Part shown: positions 46,071 through 55,058 of the stretch, in pieces
How positions within the stretch are numbered: position 1 is the first letter of the stretch
How the letters are laid out: each line of letters starts with the position of its first letter
Source: an uncultured delta proteobacterium
Lineage (GTDB): Bacteria > Desulfobacterota > Desulfobulbia > Desulfobulbales > Desulfocapsaceae
DNA length: 64,000 nt
Reading direction: 5' to 3'
NCBI GenBank assembly: GCA_903875445.1
Contig: CAIQWD010000056.1
Location: 50,003-114,002, forward strand
The notes under the pieces: generated by a model
The model's input: the letters and a program-made list of their open reading frames with translations, nothing else
Databases searched by the model: none
Told to the model about the DNA's origin: nothing
Made by a program: the position numbers and the translations under genes

Positions 46071-47705
46071 ATGTTTTGTAATCAATGCGAACAAACGGCC
46101 AAAGGAAGCGGCTGCACAAAAATCGGCGTATGTGGAAAAACCGGTGAAACTGCCGCCCTGCAGGATCTCCTCACCTATGCGATCCAGGGGCTTTCTCTGG
46201 TAGCCACCGAAGCGCGAAGACTCGGCCTGACCGATGCCGCTGTTAATCGCTTTACCGCCGAAGCGATCTTCGCCTGCCTGACCAACGTCGATTTCGACCC
46301 TCTGCGTTTCCAGGTCTGGATCAAGAAAACCGTGGAACTGCGTGAAGCGATGAAGGGTAAAGTGAAGACCGCCGGCGGCAATGTCCAGTTCGCCGCTGCA
46401 AATGCCTCCTTCACCCCCGCTCCGACCCTGGATGGCTTGATCGCTCAAGGGCAAACGCTTGACTTTATGAACACCCTCGACGCCAATGAAGATCTTCGCT
46501 CGCTCAAGCAGATTGCCGTTTACGGCATCCGCGGTCTGGCCGCCTATGCCGATCATGCAGCAATTCTCGGCAAGGAGGATGATTCCATCTATGCATATAT
46601 CCATGCCACCTTGGCGGAACTGACCCACGGGGGCCAAGATCTGGGTCAATTGGTCGGCATGGTTCTGAAGTGCGGCGAAGTCAACCTCAAGGCGATGGAG
46701 CTGCTCGATGCCGGCAATACCGGCACTTACGGTCATCCGACGCCTACACCGGTGCCGCTCGGAGTCAAAGCCGGCAAAGCCATTCTGATCACGGGACACG
46801 ATTTGCGCGATCTCGAACTGCTGCTCAAACAAACCGAAGGCAAAGGCATCAATATCTACACCCATGGGGAGATGCTGCCCTGTCACGGTTATCCGGAACT
46901 GAAAAAATACAGTCACTTCTTCGGTCATTTCGGTACCGCTTGGCAGAACCAGGCCAAAGAATTCCCGACCTTCCCCGGGGCAATTCTCTTTACCACCAAC
47001 TGCATCCAGAGACCTGCCGACAGCTACAAAGCCAATGTCTTCACAACCGGCCTGGTCGGTTGGCCGGATCTGGTGCATATCGGTGCCGACAAGGATTTCA
47101 GCCCAGTCATTAAACGTGCCCTCGAACTGCCCGGTTTTGCTGCCGATGTCGACAAGGATACGGTACTGGTCGGTTTTGCCCGCAATACCGTCCTCGGAGT
47201 CGCCGACAAGGTGATCGAGGCGGTGAAAAGCAAGGCGATTCGCCACTTCTTCCTGGTCGGCGGCTGCGACGGCGCCAAACCCGGTCGTAACTACTACACC
47301 GAGTTTGTCGAGAAGGTGCCTGCCGACTGCATGATCCTGACCCTCGCCTGCGGCAAATTCCGTTTCTTTGACAAAAAACTCGGCGATATCGGCGGCATTC
47401 CCCGTCTCCTCGATGTCGGCCAGTGCAACGATGCCTACTCGGCGATTCAGATTGCCGTTGCCCTTGCCGGCGCTTTCAACTGCGGCGTCAATGACCTGCC
47501 GCTGTCCATGGTGCTCTCCTGGTACGAGCAGAAGGCGGTGGTTATCTTACTGACCCTCTTCAGCCTTGGAATTAAAGACATACGCCTCGGACCCTCCCTG
47601 CCGGCCTTTATCACCCCCAATGTTCTCAATGTCTTGGTTGAGAATTTTGCATGTAAACCGATCGCCGCAACCCCGGAGGAAGACCTGAAGGCCATCCTCG
47701 GGTAA
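46071..47705 (+). CDS. hcp: Hybrid cluster protein (hydroxylamine/NO reductase)
   Basis: Class I Hcp of 544 residues. The N-terminal [4Fe-4S] motif is C3-x2-C6-x8-C15-x5-C21, as in anaerobe-type Hcp. Hybrid-cluster ligands are seen in THGEMLPCHGYPE, TNCIQRP, VGGCDGAKPGRNYY and LACGKFRF. Hcp reduces hydroxylamine in vitro and is thought to act as an NO reductase and in S-nitrosylation. An HcpR-like site lies about 130 bases upstream and a terminator follows. The partner ferredoxin gene has its own matching site. Confidence 0.97.
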   Translation: MFCNQCEQTAKGSGCTKIGVCGKTGETAALQDLLTYAIQGLSLVATEARRLGLTDAAVNRFTAEAIFACLTNVDFDPLRFQVWIKKTVELREAMKGKVKTAGGNVQFAAANASFTPAPTLDGLIAQGQTLDFMNTLDANEDLRSLKQIAVYGIRGLAAYADHAAILGKEDDSIYAYIHATLAELTHGGQDLGQLVGMVLKCGEVNLKAMELLDAGNTGTYGHPTPTPVPLGVKAGKAILITGHDLRDLELLLKQTEGKGINIYTHGEMLPCHGYPELKKYSHFFGHFGTAWQNQAKEFPTFPGAILFTTNCIQRPADSYKANVFTTGLVGWPDLVHIGADKDFSPVIKRALELPGFAADVDKDTVLVGFARNTVLGVADKVIEAVKSKAIRHFFLVGGCDGAKPGRNYYTEFVEKVPADCMILTLACGKFRFFDKKLGDIGGIPRLLDVGQCNDAYSAIQIAVALAGAFNCGVNDLPLSMVLSWYEQKAVVILLTLFSLGIKDIRLGPSLPAFITPNVLNVLVENFACKPIAATPEEDLKAILG

Positions 47706-47732
47706 GCATCGGTACTGTCTGTTCCAGACGCC

Positions 47733-47765
47733 AAGGCGGGGTACCTACCCCGCCTTTTTTGTTCT
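47733..47765 (+). terminator. Rho-independent terminator after hcp
   Basis: GGCGGGGTA pairs with TACCCCGCC around a two-base loop, followed by a run of six or more T. It separates hcp from the promoter of the ferredoxin-like gene. Confidence 0.92.
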
Positions 47766-47787
47766 TTTTTTTAAAAAATGATGCAAC

Positions 47788-47801
47788 TTGACCCAGATCA
47801 A
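47788..47801 (+). promoter_or_regulatory. HcpR/FNR-like operator upstream of the hcp-linked ferredoxin gene
   Basis: TTGACCCAGATCAA shares its flanks (CTTGACC and ATCAAAGATC) with the site at 45926. Its centre is about 41 bases before the start point predicted from TATTCT at 47823, matching class II activation. Confidence 0.78.
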
Positions 47802-47927
47802 AGATCTTCCGGCCCGCTGTGTTATTCTATCATCATGAACAGCGCACCTTGTGCTGCCGGCGAAGCGCTCCGATAACGGATGGCCCGCCCAACCTTGTTT
47901 CCAATCACCTGACCGGGAGAATAGAAT

Positions 47928-48704
47928 ATGAAAAATGTACGGAAAATTATCAGAATTGATGAAGAACTCTGTAACGGATGTGGCCAATGTGTGCCGGATT
48001 GTGCCGAAGGTTCCCTGAAGATCATCGACGGCAAGGCAAGACTGGTCGCCGATAAACTCTGCGACGGCCTGGGCGCCTGTCTTGGCTCCTGCCCCACCGG
48101 AGCCCTGAAGATCATCGAACGCCCGGCCGAGGAATTTGACGAAAAGGCGGTCGAGGAATATCTTGCCGAAGAGAAAAAAAAGGCCAAGAAAAGCCCGGCG
48201 AAAACCATGGATTGCGGCTGTGCCTCAAGCCATATCCAATCCTTCAGGCCCATGCCCCAGGCCGCCATATCACCCTGTCAGTCGGCCAACGCCCCAAGTC
48301 GAATCCCTATGGCCGGGGCGGGAGGTTCCGAATTGACCCACTGGCCGGTGCAGATCCGTCTCATTCCGCCGCACGCACCGTTCCTGCAAAATGCCGATGT
48401 CCTGGTGGCTGCCGATTGCACGGTGGTCGCGGTCCGCAATTTCCAGGAAAAATATCTCGCCGGAAAGACGGTGATGATGGGCTGTCCCAAATTTGACGAC
48501 GCCGACAGCTATGTCCAGAGATTCGCCGAGATTATCGGTACCTGCAACCTGAAAAGCCTCACTGTGCTGATCATGGAGGTCCCATGCTGCTCGGCTATGA
48601 ACGTCATCATCAAAAAGGCCATGGAAGTCGCGGGAAAAACCGTTCCGGTAGAGCAGATAACCATTTCCACGAGAGGCGAGGAAATAGCACGAAAAATCTG
48701 GTGA
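47928..48704 (+). CDS. Hcp-associated ferredoxin-domain protein
   Basis: Protein of 258 residues with two N-terminal iron-sulfur motifs: a complete C-N-G-C-G-Q-C-V-P-D-C and a second C-D-G-L-G-A-C-L-G-S-C-P that lacks one Cys (Leu in its place). A Pro/Ala linker with DCGCASSH leads to a C-terminal domain with MMGCPKFDD and VPCCSAMN. Proteins of this design accompany hcp in anaerobes and are thought to deliver electrons to Hcp. GGGAG precedes the ATG. It shares an operator pattern with hcp, so both belong to one regulon. Confidence 0.9.
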   Translation: MKNVRKIIRIDEELCNGCGQCVPDCAEGSLKIIDGKARLVADKLCDGLGACLGSCPTGALKIIERPAEEFDEKAVEEYLAEEKKKAKKSPAKTMDCGCASSHIQSFRPMPQAAISPCQSANAPSRIPMAGAGGSELTHWPVQIRLIPPHAPFLQNADVLVAADCTVVAVRNFQEKYLAGKTVMMGCPKFDDADSYVQRFAEIIGTCNLKSLTVLIMEVPCCSAMNVIIKKAMEVAGKTVPVEQITISTRGEEIARKIW

Positions 48705-48711
48705 TTACAAC

Positions 48712-48748
48712 AGCGCTCCAGCGTACCGAAAAAGGAGGTTGGAGCGCT
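48712..48748. terminator. Bidirectional hairpin between convergent genes
   Basis: AGCGCTCCA pairs with TGGAGCGCT across a 19-base loop between the converging ferredoxin-like and YkgJ-like genes. It overlaps the YkgJ gene stop. There is no T run, so its ability to terminate is uncertain. Confidence 0.5.
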
Positions 48749-49403
48749 ATCTCTCCCAGTGCAGTCGAATCCCCGTCGGAGATTCGGAAACCCGCACCCC
48801 GAGCGCCTGCAGCAGTTGAAAAAATGGCCGACCGAAATAGAAAAGTTCGTCACAGAGCGCTAACTGAAAATCGGCAACGGCCCGCAGGCGAAACTGCATC
48901 TCTTCGTCTGCCCTTTTTTCCAATTCTTTCTTTGTTTTTTCAGATATATCCTGTCCTGCAGTATGCAGCTGCTGCAGGTCATCGCAGGGACAAAGCGAAC
49001 CATGCTCCCGGATCATCGGGAGAAGGAAATGATCTTCCGGTAGAATATCCATACGGCTCAGAGTATCCTTTGCCACCAGGGCAAGAATCTCTTCATTGTC
49101 CCAACATTTCAACACCCGACATGCCTGCGGCCGGTGTTCGTAGATGGTACATCCCTTGCTGCCGTCATAATAACAGCAATCCCACTGCCTTCCCACTCCG
49201 GCAATTTTCACCAATTCAACAGGCACCGGCTGCACGGACCCGGTCAGCGGGTCATGCACCAATTCCCCTTTACGGATGGTGATGAGTTTGCCGATCGGGA
49301 TTTTTCTGTTCCTCAGGAGATGCAGATCCGCGTTATGCAAAGCGGGGCCACCCTCTTTGCAACACTTGCCGCACTGTTCACAGCCTTTTTCTATCGTAGT
49401 CAT
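48747..49403 (-). CDS. YkgJ family cysteine cluster protein
   Basis: Protein of 218 residues with the family's Cys pattern: CEQCGKCCKEGG at the N-terminus, DCCYYDGSKGCTIYEHRPQACRVLKCWD in the middle (a zinc/iron-binding CxxYxxRPxxC-type motif), and CPCDDL later. The family is widespread and probably binds an iron-sulfur or zinc cluster; the biochemical function is unknown. It lies eight bases before the CBS-ACT gene end on the same strand. Confidence 0.87.
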   Translation of the reverse strand: MTTIEKGCEQCGKCCKEGGPALHNADLHLLRNRKIPIGKLITIRKGELVHDPLTGSVQPVPVELVKIAGVGRQWDCCYYDGSKGCTIYEHRPQACRVLKCWDNEEILALVAKDTLSRMDILPEDHFLLPMIREHGSLCPCDDLQQLHTAGQDISEKTKKELEKRADEEMQFRLRAVADFQLALCDELFYFGRPFFQLLQALGVRVSESPTGIRLHWER

Positions 49404-49411
49404 AAATTTAC

Positions 49412-50050
49412 TTATTGCAGGAGCGTGAATCCTTGCATTTTTAAAAGCTTATAAACATCTGCCGGTCTCTGGCTGTTAATCCGCATATAGATCTTTGCGG
49501 CATCTTTACTCTCTACAAGTCGGATCAGGCGGGTAAGGACAATGTCGTTTTTCTCCAGCAACGTTACGATCTCACTCAATATATTATCACGACCATCATC
49601 TTCCACACCAATGAGCACCGAGCCTCTTTCATCCATTCCGAAGAGCCTGCGATAGGCAGCGGTTAGATCGAGGATAGAAAAAAAACCTAGTACCACACCC
49701 TCCTCGCTCAAGATGGGGATACCGCCGATTTTTTCCCGATCAAAGAGAAGCAGGGCATCGTCAAGAGAAGCCTCCGGACCGAGGGCCGCGCAGGTTGTGG
49801 TCATGATATCGGCCACCGTCGTTTGCTCAACCTGTTCGAATGCAAGGGTTTTATCATGCTTTGAGGTTACCGAGGAAGGATAGGCCGACCTCAGGTCCCG
49901 GTCGGTGACGATGCCGACCAGTTTTTTATCCCGATCGACCACCGGCAAGTGGCGGATGTGATAGGTATTGAGGATCAATCGTGCCTCCGGCAGCAACATG
50001 TCGGGCGATACGGTAATTGGGTCGGGAGTCATGTATTCTGCGATATACAT
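49412..50050 (-). CDS. CBS-domain pair protein with ACT-like C-terminus
   Basis: Protein of 212 residues with two CBS repeats (MYIAEYMTPDPITVSPDMLLPEARLILNTYHIRHLPVVDRDKKLVGIVTDRDL, then VADIMTTTCAALGPEASLDDALLLFDREKIGGIPILSEEGVVLGFFSILDL). The C-terminal 70 residues (SVLIGVEDDGRDNILSEIVTLLEKNDIVLTRLIRLVESKDAAKIYMRI) fit an ACT fold. This CBS-ACT architecture resembles AcuB-type proteins, which sense adenosine nucleotides. No catalytic domain is present. Its target is unknown. Confidence 0.9.
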   Translation of the reverse strand: MYIAEYMTPDPITVSPDMLLPEARLILNTYHIRHLPVVDRDKKLVGIVTDRDLRSAYPSSVTSKHDKTLAFEQVEQTTVADIMTTTCAALGPEASLDDALLLFDREKIGGIPILSEEGVVLGFFSILDLTAAYRRLFGMDERGSVLIGVEDDGRDNILSEIVTLLEKNDIVLTRLIRLVESKDAAKIYMRINSQRPADVYKLLKMQGFTLLQ

Positions 50051-50326
50051 ATGGCCTCCATTGCCGAGATTAGGAACCGTTGAGGTTTTCAGTTTTCGAA
50101 TCCGCCTCTAGAGTTAAGCGCAAACGACAGCCTCTCTTCCAACATTATAGCATAAGGACCGATCGAATAAGCAAACACATTTCATTCTTCCTGTGATTGC
50201 CGATCAACCCGGCTCCACCACCCTTCTTCGGCACATTCTTTTGTTGTGTGAAATGGCCGTATCCGGTACCTTTGCTTCTTCAAACCACTGCACCGCCGCC
50301 ACCTCTCCCAACAGGAAGCAACCACT

Positions 50327-50584
50327 ATGCACCTTATTTTTTACAAATCAGCTCTTTGCCCCCGCTGTTTTCTTGCAAAAAGACATCTCCTCACCCTGCG
50401 CTCCACCCATCCAGACCTGCGGATTGAAGAGGTCGAAATCCTCACAGCACCACTGCGGGCTTGGCGGGATGGCATAAAAATGGTGCCGGCACTGAAGGCC
50501 GGCAATGCTGTTCTCAGTGGCCTTTATTTAAACAAACAGGAGATAACCGACTTTGTGACACGCATCTCCACAACCGACAAGTGA
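50327..50584 (+). CDS. Thioredoxin/glutaredoxin-like protein
   Basis: Small thioredoxin-fold protein of 85 residues with an active-site CPRC (FYKSALCPRCFLAKRHL) and a cis-Pro region KMVPALKAGN. CPRC resembles glutaredoxin-type or Trx-like small proteins. The ATG has GGAAG upstream. It is followed after 130 bases by the SurA-like gene, so it may participate in envelope protein folding, but this is not shown. The 276 bases before it show no gene. Confidence 0.8.
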   Translation: MHLIFYKSALCPRCFLAKRHLLTLRSTHPDLRIEEVEILTAPLRAWRDGIKMVPALKAGNAVLSGLYLNKQEITDFVTRISTTDK

Positions 50585-50714
50585 CGCATTCCTCGTTTTC
50601 CCTTGCAATTGCTCTTTTCTTTCCGCTAGAATTATACTGAATTAAAAACGTTTTTCGGCAATGTTCTGCTGGAAAGCATGAACGTTCTTCAACAAAAATA
50701 CTAACGAACAGCTT

Positions 50715-51455
50715 ATGAAGTACCTTTATATTATTCTGGTAATCATCGGAGTGACGACAATTCTTACCGTCTTTTTTGTCTTCCCGGAGAAGAGAGCCGC
50801 GCAAAAGGATATCGCCATCTCCATCAATGGCCATGAATTTGCCAAAAACACCGTTACCGTTGAAGGCAAGAAGTACGGCTACCACGCCGATCAACAGTCT
50901 GAAGTTTTTGATACCCTGATAACCAGAGAACTGCTCATCCAAGAAGCGGAACGACAAGCAATACACAAAGAGGAAAGTTTCCGCCAATCCTTGAAAAATT
51001 ATTATGAAAATTCTTTGGTTAAAACCCTCCTTGATCGCCAGAACAGCAAGCTGCAGGTAGCTGTCACCGATGTGGATATTGATAACTACATAAGCTTTCT
51101 CGGCAAAATCGTTACCTTTACCCGACTTGAGAAAATCCCCCAGTATGTTTCAGAAGCGGCGACCAGCAAAGGTTTGAGCAATACTGCTCTGTTTTCTGAT
51201 CTGGCCACCCCGGTCCGCCTCCTCCTTTCATCGCTTCAACCCGGCCAATATGGAGTGAGATTTGATACAGGCAGTGAAAATTATGCCCTCAGGCTGGACA
51301 GCGTCCAGCCTTCTCCGGACTATGTAACAAAACCGGTCGATAGGCAAAGGATACAAGAGATGCTGGAGGAGGACCAAAAAGAGCAGCAGATGAAGCGTTG
51401 GCTTTTGGAATTACGACAAAACGCAACAATCACCATCCACAAAGAGCAAGAGTAG
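50715..51455 (+). CDS. SurA_N-like membrane-anchored chaperone
   Basis: Protein of 246 residues with one N-terminal membrane segment (LYIILVIIGVTTILTVFFVF). The periplasmic part looks like the SurA N-terminal helical chaperone fold (ITRELLIQEAERQAIHKEESFRQSLKNYYENSLVKTLLDR, and a later TDVDIDNYI segment). The region expected to hold a parvulin domain is short and lacks its usual motif, so no isomerase activity is predicted. It may act as a holdase for exported proteins. The next gene begins three bases after its stop (TAG then CC then ATG). Confidence 0.7.
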   Translation: MKYLYIILVIIGVTTILTVFFVFPEKRAAQKDIAISINGHEFAKNTVTVEGKKYGYHADQQSEVFDTLITRELLIQEAERQAIHKEESFRQSLKNYYENSLVKTLLDRQNSKLQVAVTDVDIDNYISFLGKIVTFTRLEKIPQYVSEAATSKGLSNTALFSDLATPVRLLLSSLQPGQYGVRFDTGSENYALRLDSVQPSPDYVTKPVDRQRIQEMLEEDQKEQQMKRWLLELRQNATITIHKEQE

Positions 51456-51457
51456 CC

Positions 51458-52066
51458 ATGGCGCAAAAGTACAAAAGAAGAAATTTTTTTATTAAAAAAG
51501 ATTTTCAAGGCAAGTTGATACTCGGTTACTTCCTTTTCGTAACCGGTGGCTGCCTCTTTTTCCTCTTCCTCCTTGGTCTTTTTTCGGCGGACACCCTGAC
51601 GATTTCGTACAACAATCACGATCTGCAGTTGGGCCAGACACCGATCATGCTCATCAGGGAAACCCTTGCCGCCCACTGGGTATTCATTGTCTTAGGCGGT
51701 GCCTTTCTGGTGGCGGCTGCCATGCTCCTTACCCATCGAATCGCCGGACCTCTTTTTCGACTCGAAAGAACTCTTGATAATATGCTCAAAGGCAAATTGG
51801 ATGACACAATTTATTTGCGTATCAACGACGAAGGCAAGGATCTCGCAAAAAAAATCAATGACTTCAACTCAGAATTGTCATTGGCTGTGAAAAATCTCCA
51901 GGGCAATGCCGATGCCATTGCCGGCCTTCTCGAATTGGCCCGGGAAAAAACCGAGAATCTGGGTCATGGCCAACAAGAAGAATTGCAGGGTATTTACTGG
52001 AATATCGATGAAAAGAATAAGAGAATAAAGGCAATTTGCTCATCGTACACCTTGAAGGATGTCTAG
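51458..52066 (+). CDS. HAMP-domain membrane protein, no kinase domain
   Basis: About 202 residues from ATG 51458 (MAQKYKRRNFFIKKDFQ), replacing the ORF-track start at 51398. Two membrane segments (LILGYFLFVTGGCLFFLFLLGLF and VFIVLGGAFLVAAAMLLTHRIAGPLFRLE) bracket a short periplasmic loop. A HAMP domain follows (about residues 100-160: RIAGPLFRLERTLDNMLKGKLDDTIYLRINDEGKDLAKKIN) and the C-terminus is a coiled coil. There is no kinase or methyl-accepting domain, so it likely transmits a conformational signal to a partner, perhaps its neighbours. Its 3' end overlaps the metallopeptidase gene by eight bases. Confidence 0.8.
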   Translation: MAQKYKRRNFFIKKDFQGKLILGYFLFVTGGCLFFLFLLGLFSADTLTISYNNHDLQLGQTPIMLIRETLAAHWVFIVLGGAFLVAAAMLLTHRIAGPLFRLERTLDNMLKGKLDDTIYLRINDEGKDLAKKINDFNSELSLAVKNLQGNADAIAGLLELAREKTENLGHGQQEELQGIYWNIDEKNKRIKAICSSYTLKDV

Positions 52067-52589
52067 AATACTCTTCTGCATTGCACTTTGTTCCTTTCTT
52101 TTTTTTCCGCATTTGCTCATGGCAAAGGAAGCAAAGAGCAGGTATGCCTCCCTGCAGTACAGCAGCCAAAAATTGCTCACCGATTTCAATGCGGAGATTG
52201 AACTAGGAAGAAATCTCAAAGCCTTTGTCAGAAAAACGAATATCGTTACCGTCGAAGACGAGGTCCTGGTAAAGATAGACACAATCATTGAAAAGGCGGA
52301 GACTATTTTGGAAATGTTTCCCGATCAGCTCCATATGAGGATTGTTTTGCTGGAAAATTCTGCGGATGTGGCAAGGGTGTTCAAGGAAAAGTATGGGAAG
52401 AATGTAAATTACTTGGCCTTCTACTCACTGTCTGAGGACACCATTTATATCTCTGTTGATGATGTCAAACTGGCGATACTGGCTCATGAAATAGGCCATG
52501 CGATCGTCGACCACTATTTCAAGGTCCGACCTCCCTATAATGTGCACGAACTGATGGCCCAGTTCGTAGAAAAACGCATCAGCGATTGA
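52059..52589 (+). CDS. Exported HEIGH-motif zinc metallopeptidase
   Basis: Protein of 176 residues with a signal peptide (MSRILFCIALCSFLFFPHLLMAKEA). The gluzincin-type motif LAHEIGHAIVDHYF (HExxH) lies near residue 145; the third ligand is not certain but the C-terminus (NVHELMAQFVEKR) offers His and Glu. The ATG overlaps the stop of the HAMP gene, so translation is coupled. It is probably a periplasmic protease, maybe activated by its HAMP neighbour. The trio's conjunction of chaperone-like, signalling and protease parts suggests envelope quality control, as inference. Confidence 0.8.
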   Translation: MSRILFCIALCSFLFFPHLLMAKEAKSRYASLQYSSQKLLTDFNAEIELGRNLKAFVRKTNIVTVEDEVLVKIDTIIEKAETILEMFPDQLHMRIVLLENSADVARVFKEKYGKNVNYLAFYSLSEDTIYISVDDVKLAILAHEIGHAIVDHYFKVRPPYNVHELMAQFVEKRISD

Positions 52590-52670
52590 CGATTTTTACG
52601 TTTCACTTCATTTTGTGAGTGAACTTAGCCTACTTCCTCTTCCCATGGTGTGCACGGAACATCCCCCAGG

Positions 52671-55022
52671 CTATTTCAGTTGCGGTTTTTGTAATTTCTC
52701 TACCTTTCCGCGAATCGACTCATTCAGAGGTTCAAGCAGCAGCACCTGCTGGTATTCCTCCAATGCCCGATAAATAATCCCCTCACCGGCGTAATAATCG
52801 CCCAGCCATTCATGAAAGCGGGGATAATCCGGGATTTTTTCGATACCGAGCCGGAGAATCTCTAAAGCCTTCTCACTGTCTTTCTGCTGTCTGTAATAAG
52901 TATAGAGCGGGTCAAACCATTGGGGCAGAATTTTTCTTTCGTTGCAAAGAAAATCGAGGGCATGTTGCCAAAAATAAACCGCATCTTCAAGATTGCCCGT
53001 CCTCTCCAAAAAAGAACCGCACTGCATCCAACTGTCAACACTATTCGGTAAAATAGCGGCTAGCTCTTCCCTGGTGAAAGAAAAACTTTGCAGCAAGGGT
53101 ATCACCACTTTCACCAAATCGGGCGTCACAGCGATCGACTCGCGAAGAACCTCTATCGCTTTGGTCCGTTGCCTGGTTGCCAAGAGCCATTCGACGCGAG
53201 TTAACATAAGCTGATCTTTTTTGAGCGTCCGTTGCGAGCCCATTTTCAAAAAATAGTCTGCCTCTTTATGCCTGTCTTGCGGCAGTAATAATCCGATTCG
53301 TTGGAGAAAGGCCCCATCCAGGGGATCTTTCAGACTGGCGGTGACATACGAGCTCAGGGCCTCTTCAGGGTTTTTCAAATATCTCTGCACTTCTCCCTGA
53401 AAAAATGGATACAGACCCTCAGAGGGATCGAGCCGCGCCGCACTCTGCAGGGCTGAGGAAACCTCATGAAGACGTTGCTCCGACAGTTGTCTGCTTAGGT
53501 AGATGTTCTTCACGCTGTTATATTTGTACTGAGCCAGGGTCACACCCCCCTGCCCGAACAGCACTAGGCAGAAAAGAACGCCTCCGGAAAACATGAAAAT
53601 ATTTCGCGACAACCACGGACTTCTGGGTAGAAGGGTGGCATTCATTTGATAATGAAATCTTGTGTTCCCAGCCGCAACAAGAAGCCCGCAGATAAAGAAA
53701 AAATAGAGTCCGACAGCACCGTTATGCAAATTAAAATCGCTAATACTGTGGATCAGCGTGGCGACTATACCGGTAAGTGCCCCGATGCTCAAAAGTATCG
53801 AATAGCGATCCCGCCGACGTCGCAGCATTTGCCACCCTGAACGGATAATAACGATGACAAAGCAAGAAACGAGAAAGAAACTAATTATCCCGCCGTCAGT
53901 CAACAATTCAAGATAATCGTTATGGGCATGGTCATAAATTTCACTTCCTGGAAGAGTTCTATAATTCGGGAAAATAGCTATAAAAGTGCCAAAACCGCTG
54001 CCGGTCAGCCAAAATTCTTTAACTATCTGCCAGGAATTTACCCAGATCGGAAAACGGTTAATATCCACCTCACCGGAACTATTGATTATGCTGTCAAACC
54101 GTTGCACAATCGGATCCCAGCCAAACCACGAAACCGAGAGGATCAAACAGGAAATGATACCCACATAAAAGAGGCTGGAATATCGTGCCTCCTTCCAAGC
54201 CAGTAAAACAAAAAAGAACAGAAAGGACAGGGAAAAAGCAATAATCCCCCCCCTGCTCAGACTGATAAAGGTGGACGACGCCAAGATTAAGAGTCCGAAA
54301 CCAAGCAAAATGTAAAGATTACCGCCATCCTTTGAGAAAAAAGCGGCAATTCGCATGCGCAGGGATTCCCCGGAACTGACAACAGGCCGGTAATAGAGGG
54401 ACAGCGCAAGCACCAGAGGTGCGATAAGCTCTATATAGCCGCAGTATTGAGAACGATAAATCCACGGTCCGACTACCTGTTGGGCATTGGCTGGACCTGA
54501 GCGTAACCAATAGATTTTCCCCGGCGATGAAAACATTTGCAGAATAGCAATAAATCCGATACCGATAGCCAGCCAAGAGCAGATCATTACCGTCCGTTTC
54601 AAGCGATCTCCCTGACTGAGGGTCTGCACCGTCAAGATATAGAAGAATATATACATTGTTATTCGTATACTCTCCAGGACCGTGCCCTTTACATGAACGG
54701 AAAGCGGCATCCACCTATTCCCTTCAAGCAGGTCGTAAACAGGTTTATAAATCTGATATGTTTCCGGAGATAGAAATTTTACTGCACCTACCGGTAGAGG
54801 AATGATCTGTACGACCATCCACCCGACCAGAAGAAGGAGAGGAATGAGACCAGGAACATGGAGAAGCTTCTCAGCGGATTTGGTCTTTCGCAGACAGAAA
54901 GTAAAGACTGAAGCGGCAATGAAGATCTGCAGAATCAACAGGGACCACTGTTCCGCAGTGCCAAATGCCAGAGGCGCAAAAATCAGGGTAATGATAAAGA
55001 GGACATAGGAAGTTTTTGTCAC
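52671..55022 (-). CDS. O-antigen ligase/polymerase family protein with TPR tail
   Basis: Inner-membrane protein of 783 residues. The first 475 residues hold 10 or more membrane segments with the Wzy_C/WaaL-like core (GSGFGTFIAIFPNYRTLPGSEIYDHAHNDYLELLTDGGIISFFL, the conserved large-loop motif with His). The C-terminal third contains TPR-like helical pairs (LRLGIEKIPDYPRFHEWLGDYYAGEGIIYRALEEYQQVLLLEPLNESIRG). Such proteins polymerise or ligate surface polysaccharide. It is the last gene of the EPS locus. GTG start. Confidence 0.88.
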   Translation of the reverse strand: MTKTSYVLFIITLIFAPLAFGTAEQWSLLILQIFIAASVFTFCLRKTKSAEKLLHVPGLIPLLLLVGWMVVQIIPLPVGAVKFLSPETYQIYKPVYDLLEGNRWMPLSVHVKGTVLESIRITMYIFFYILTVQTLSQGDRLKRTVMICSWLAIGIGFIAILQMFSSPGKIYWLRSGPANAQQVVGPWIYRSQYCGYIELIAPLVLALSLYYRPVVSSGESLRMRIAAFFSKDGGNLYILLGFGLLILASSTFISLSRGGIIAFSLSFLFFFVLLAWKEARYSSLFYVGIISCLILSVSWFGWDPIVQRFDSIINSSGEVDINRFPIWVNSWQIVKEFWLTGSGFGTFIAIFPNYRTLPGSEIYDHAHNDYLELLTDGGIISFFLVSCFVIVIIRSGWQMLRRRRDRYSILLSIGALTGIVATLIHSISDFNLHNGAVGLYFFFICGLLVAAGNTRFHYQMNATLLPRSPWLSRNIFMFSGGVLFCLVLFGQGGVTLAQYKYNSVKNIYLSRQLSEQRLHEVSSALQSAARLDPSEGLYPFFQGEVQRYLKNPEEALSSYVTASLKDPLDGAFLQRIGLLLPQDRHKEADYFLKMGSQRTLKKDQLMLTRVEWLLATRQRTKAIEVLRESIAVTPDLVKVVIPLLQSFSFTREELAAILPNSVDSWMQCGSFLERTGNLEDAVYFWQHALDFLCNERKILPQWFDPLYTYYRQQKDSEKALEILRLGIEKIPDYPRFHEWLGDYYAGEGIIYRALEEYQQVLLLEPLNESIRGKVEKLQKPQLK

Positions 55023-55058
55023 GACCGGGCCGAAATGTAAAATAATCCTGCAATAATT

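Noticed and set aside
45936-47246. 436-residue minus-strand ORF
   Set aside because: Antisense to hcp; the hcp product has complete metal ligands and regulatory sites in the plus direction.
52600-52624. Weak hairpin GTTTCACT / AGTGAAC after the metallopeptidase gene
   Set aside because: Short, imperfect and without a T run; not enough to call a terminator.
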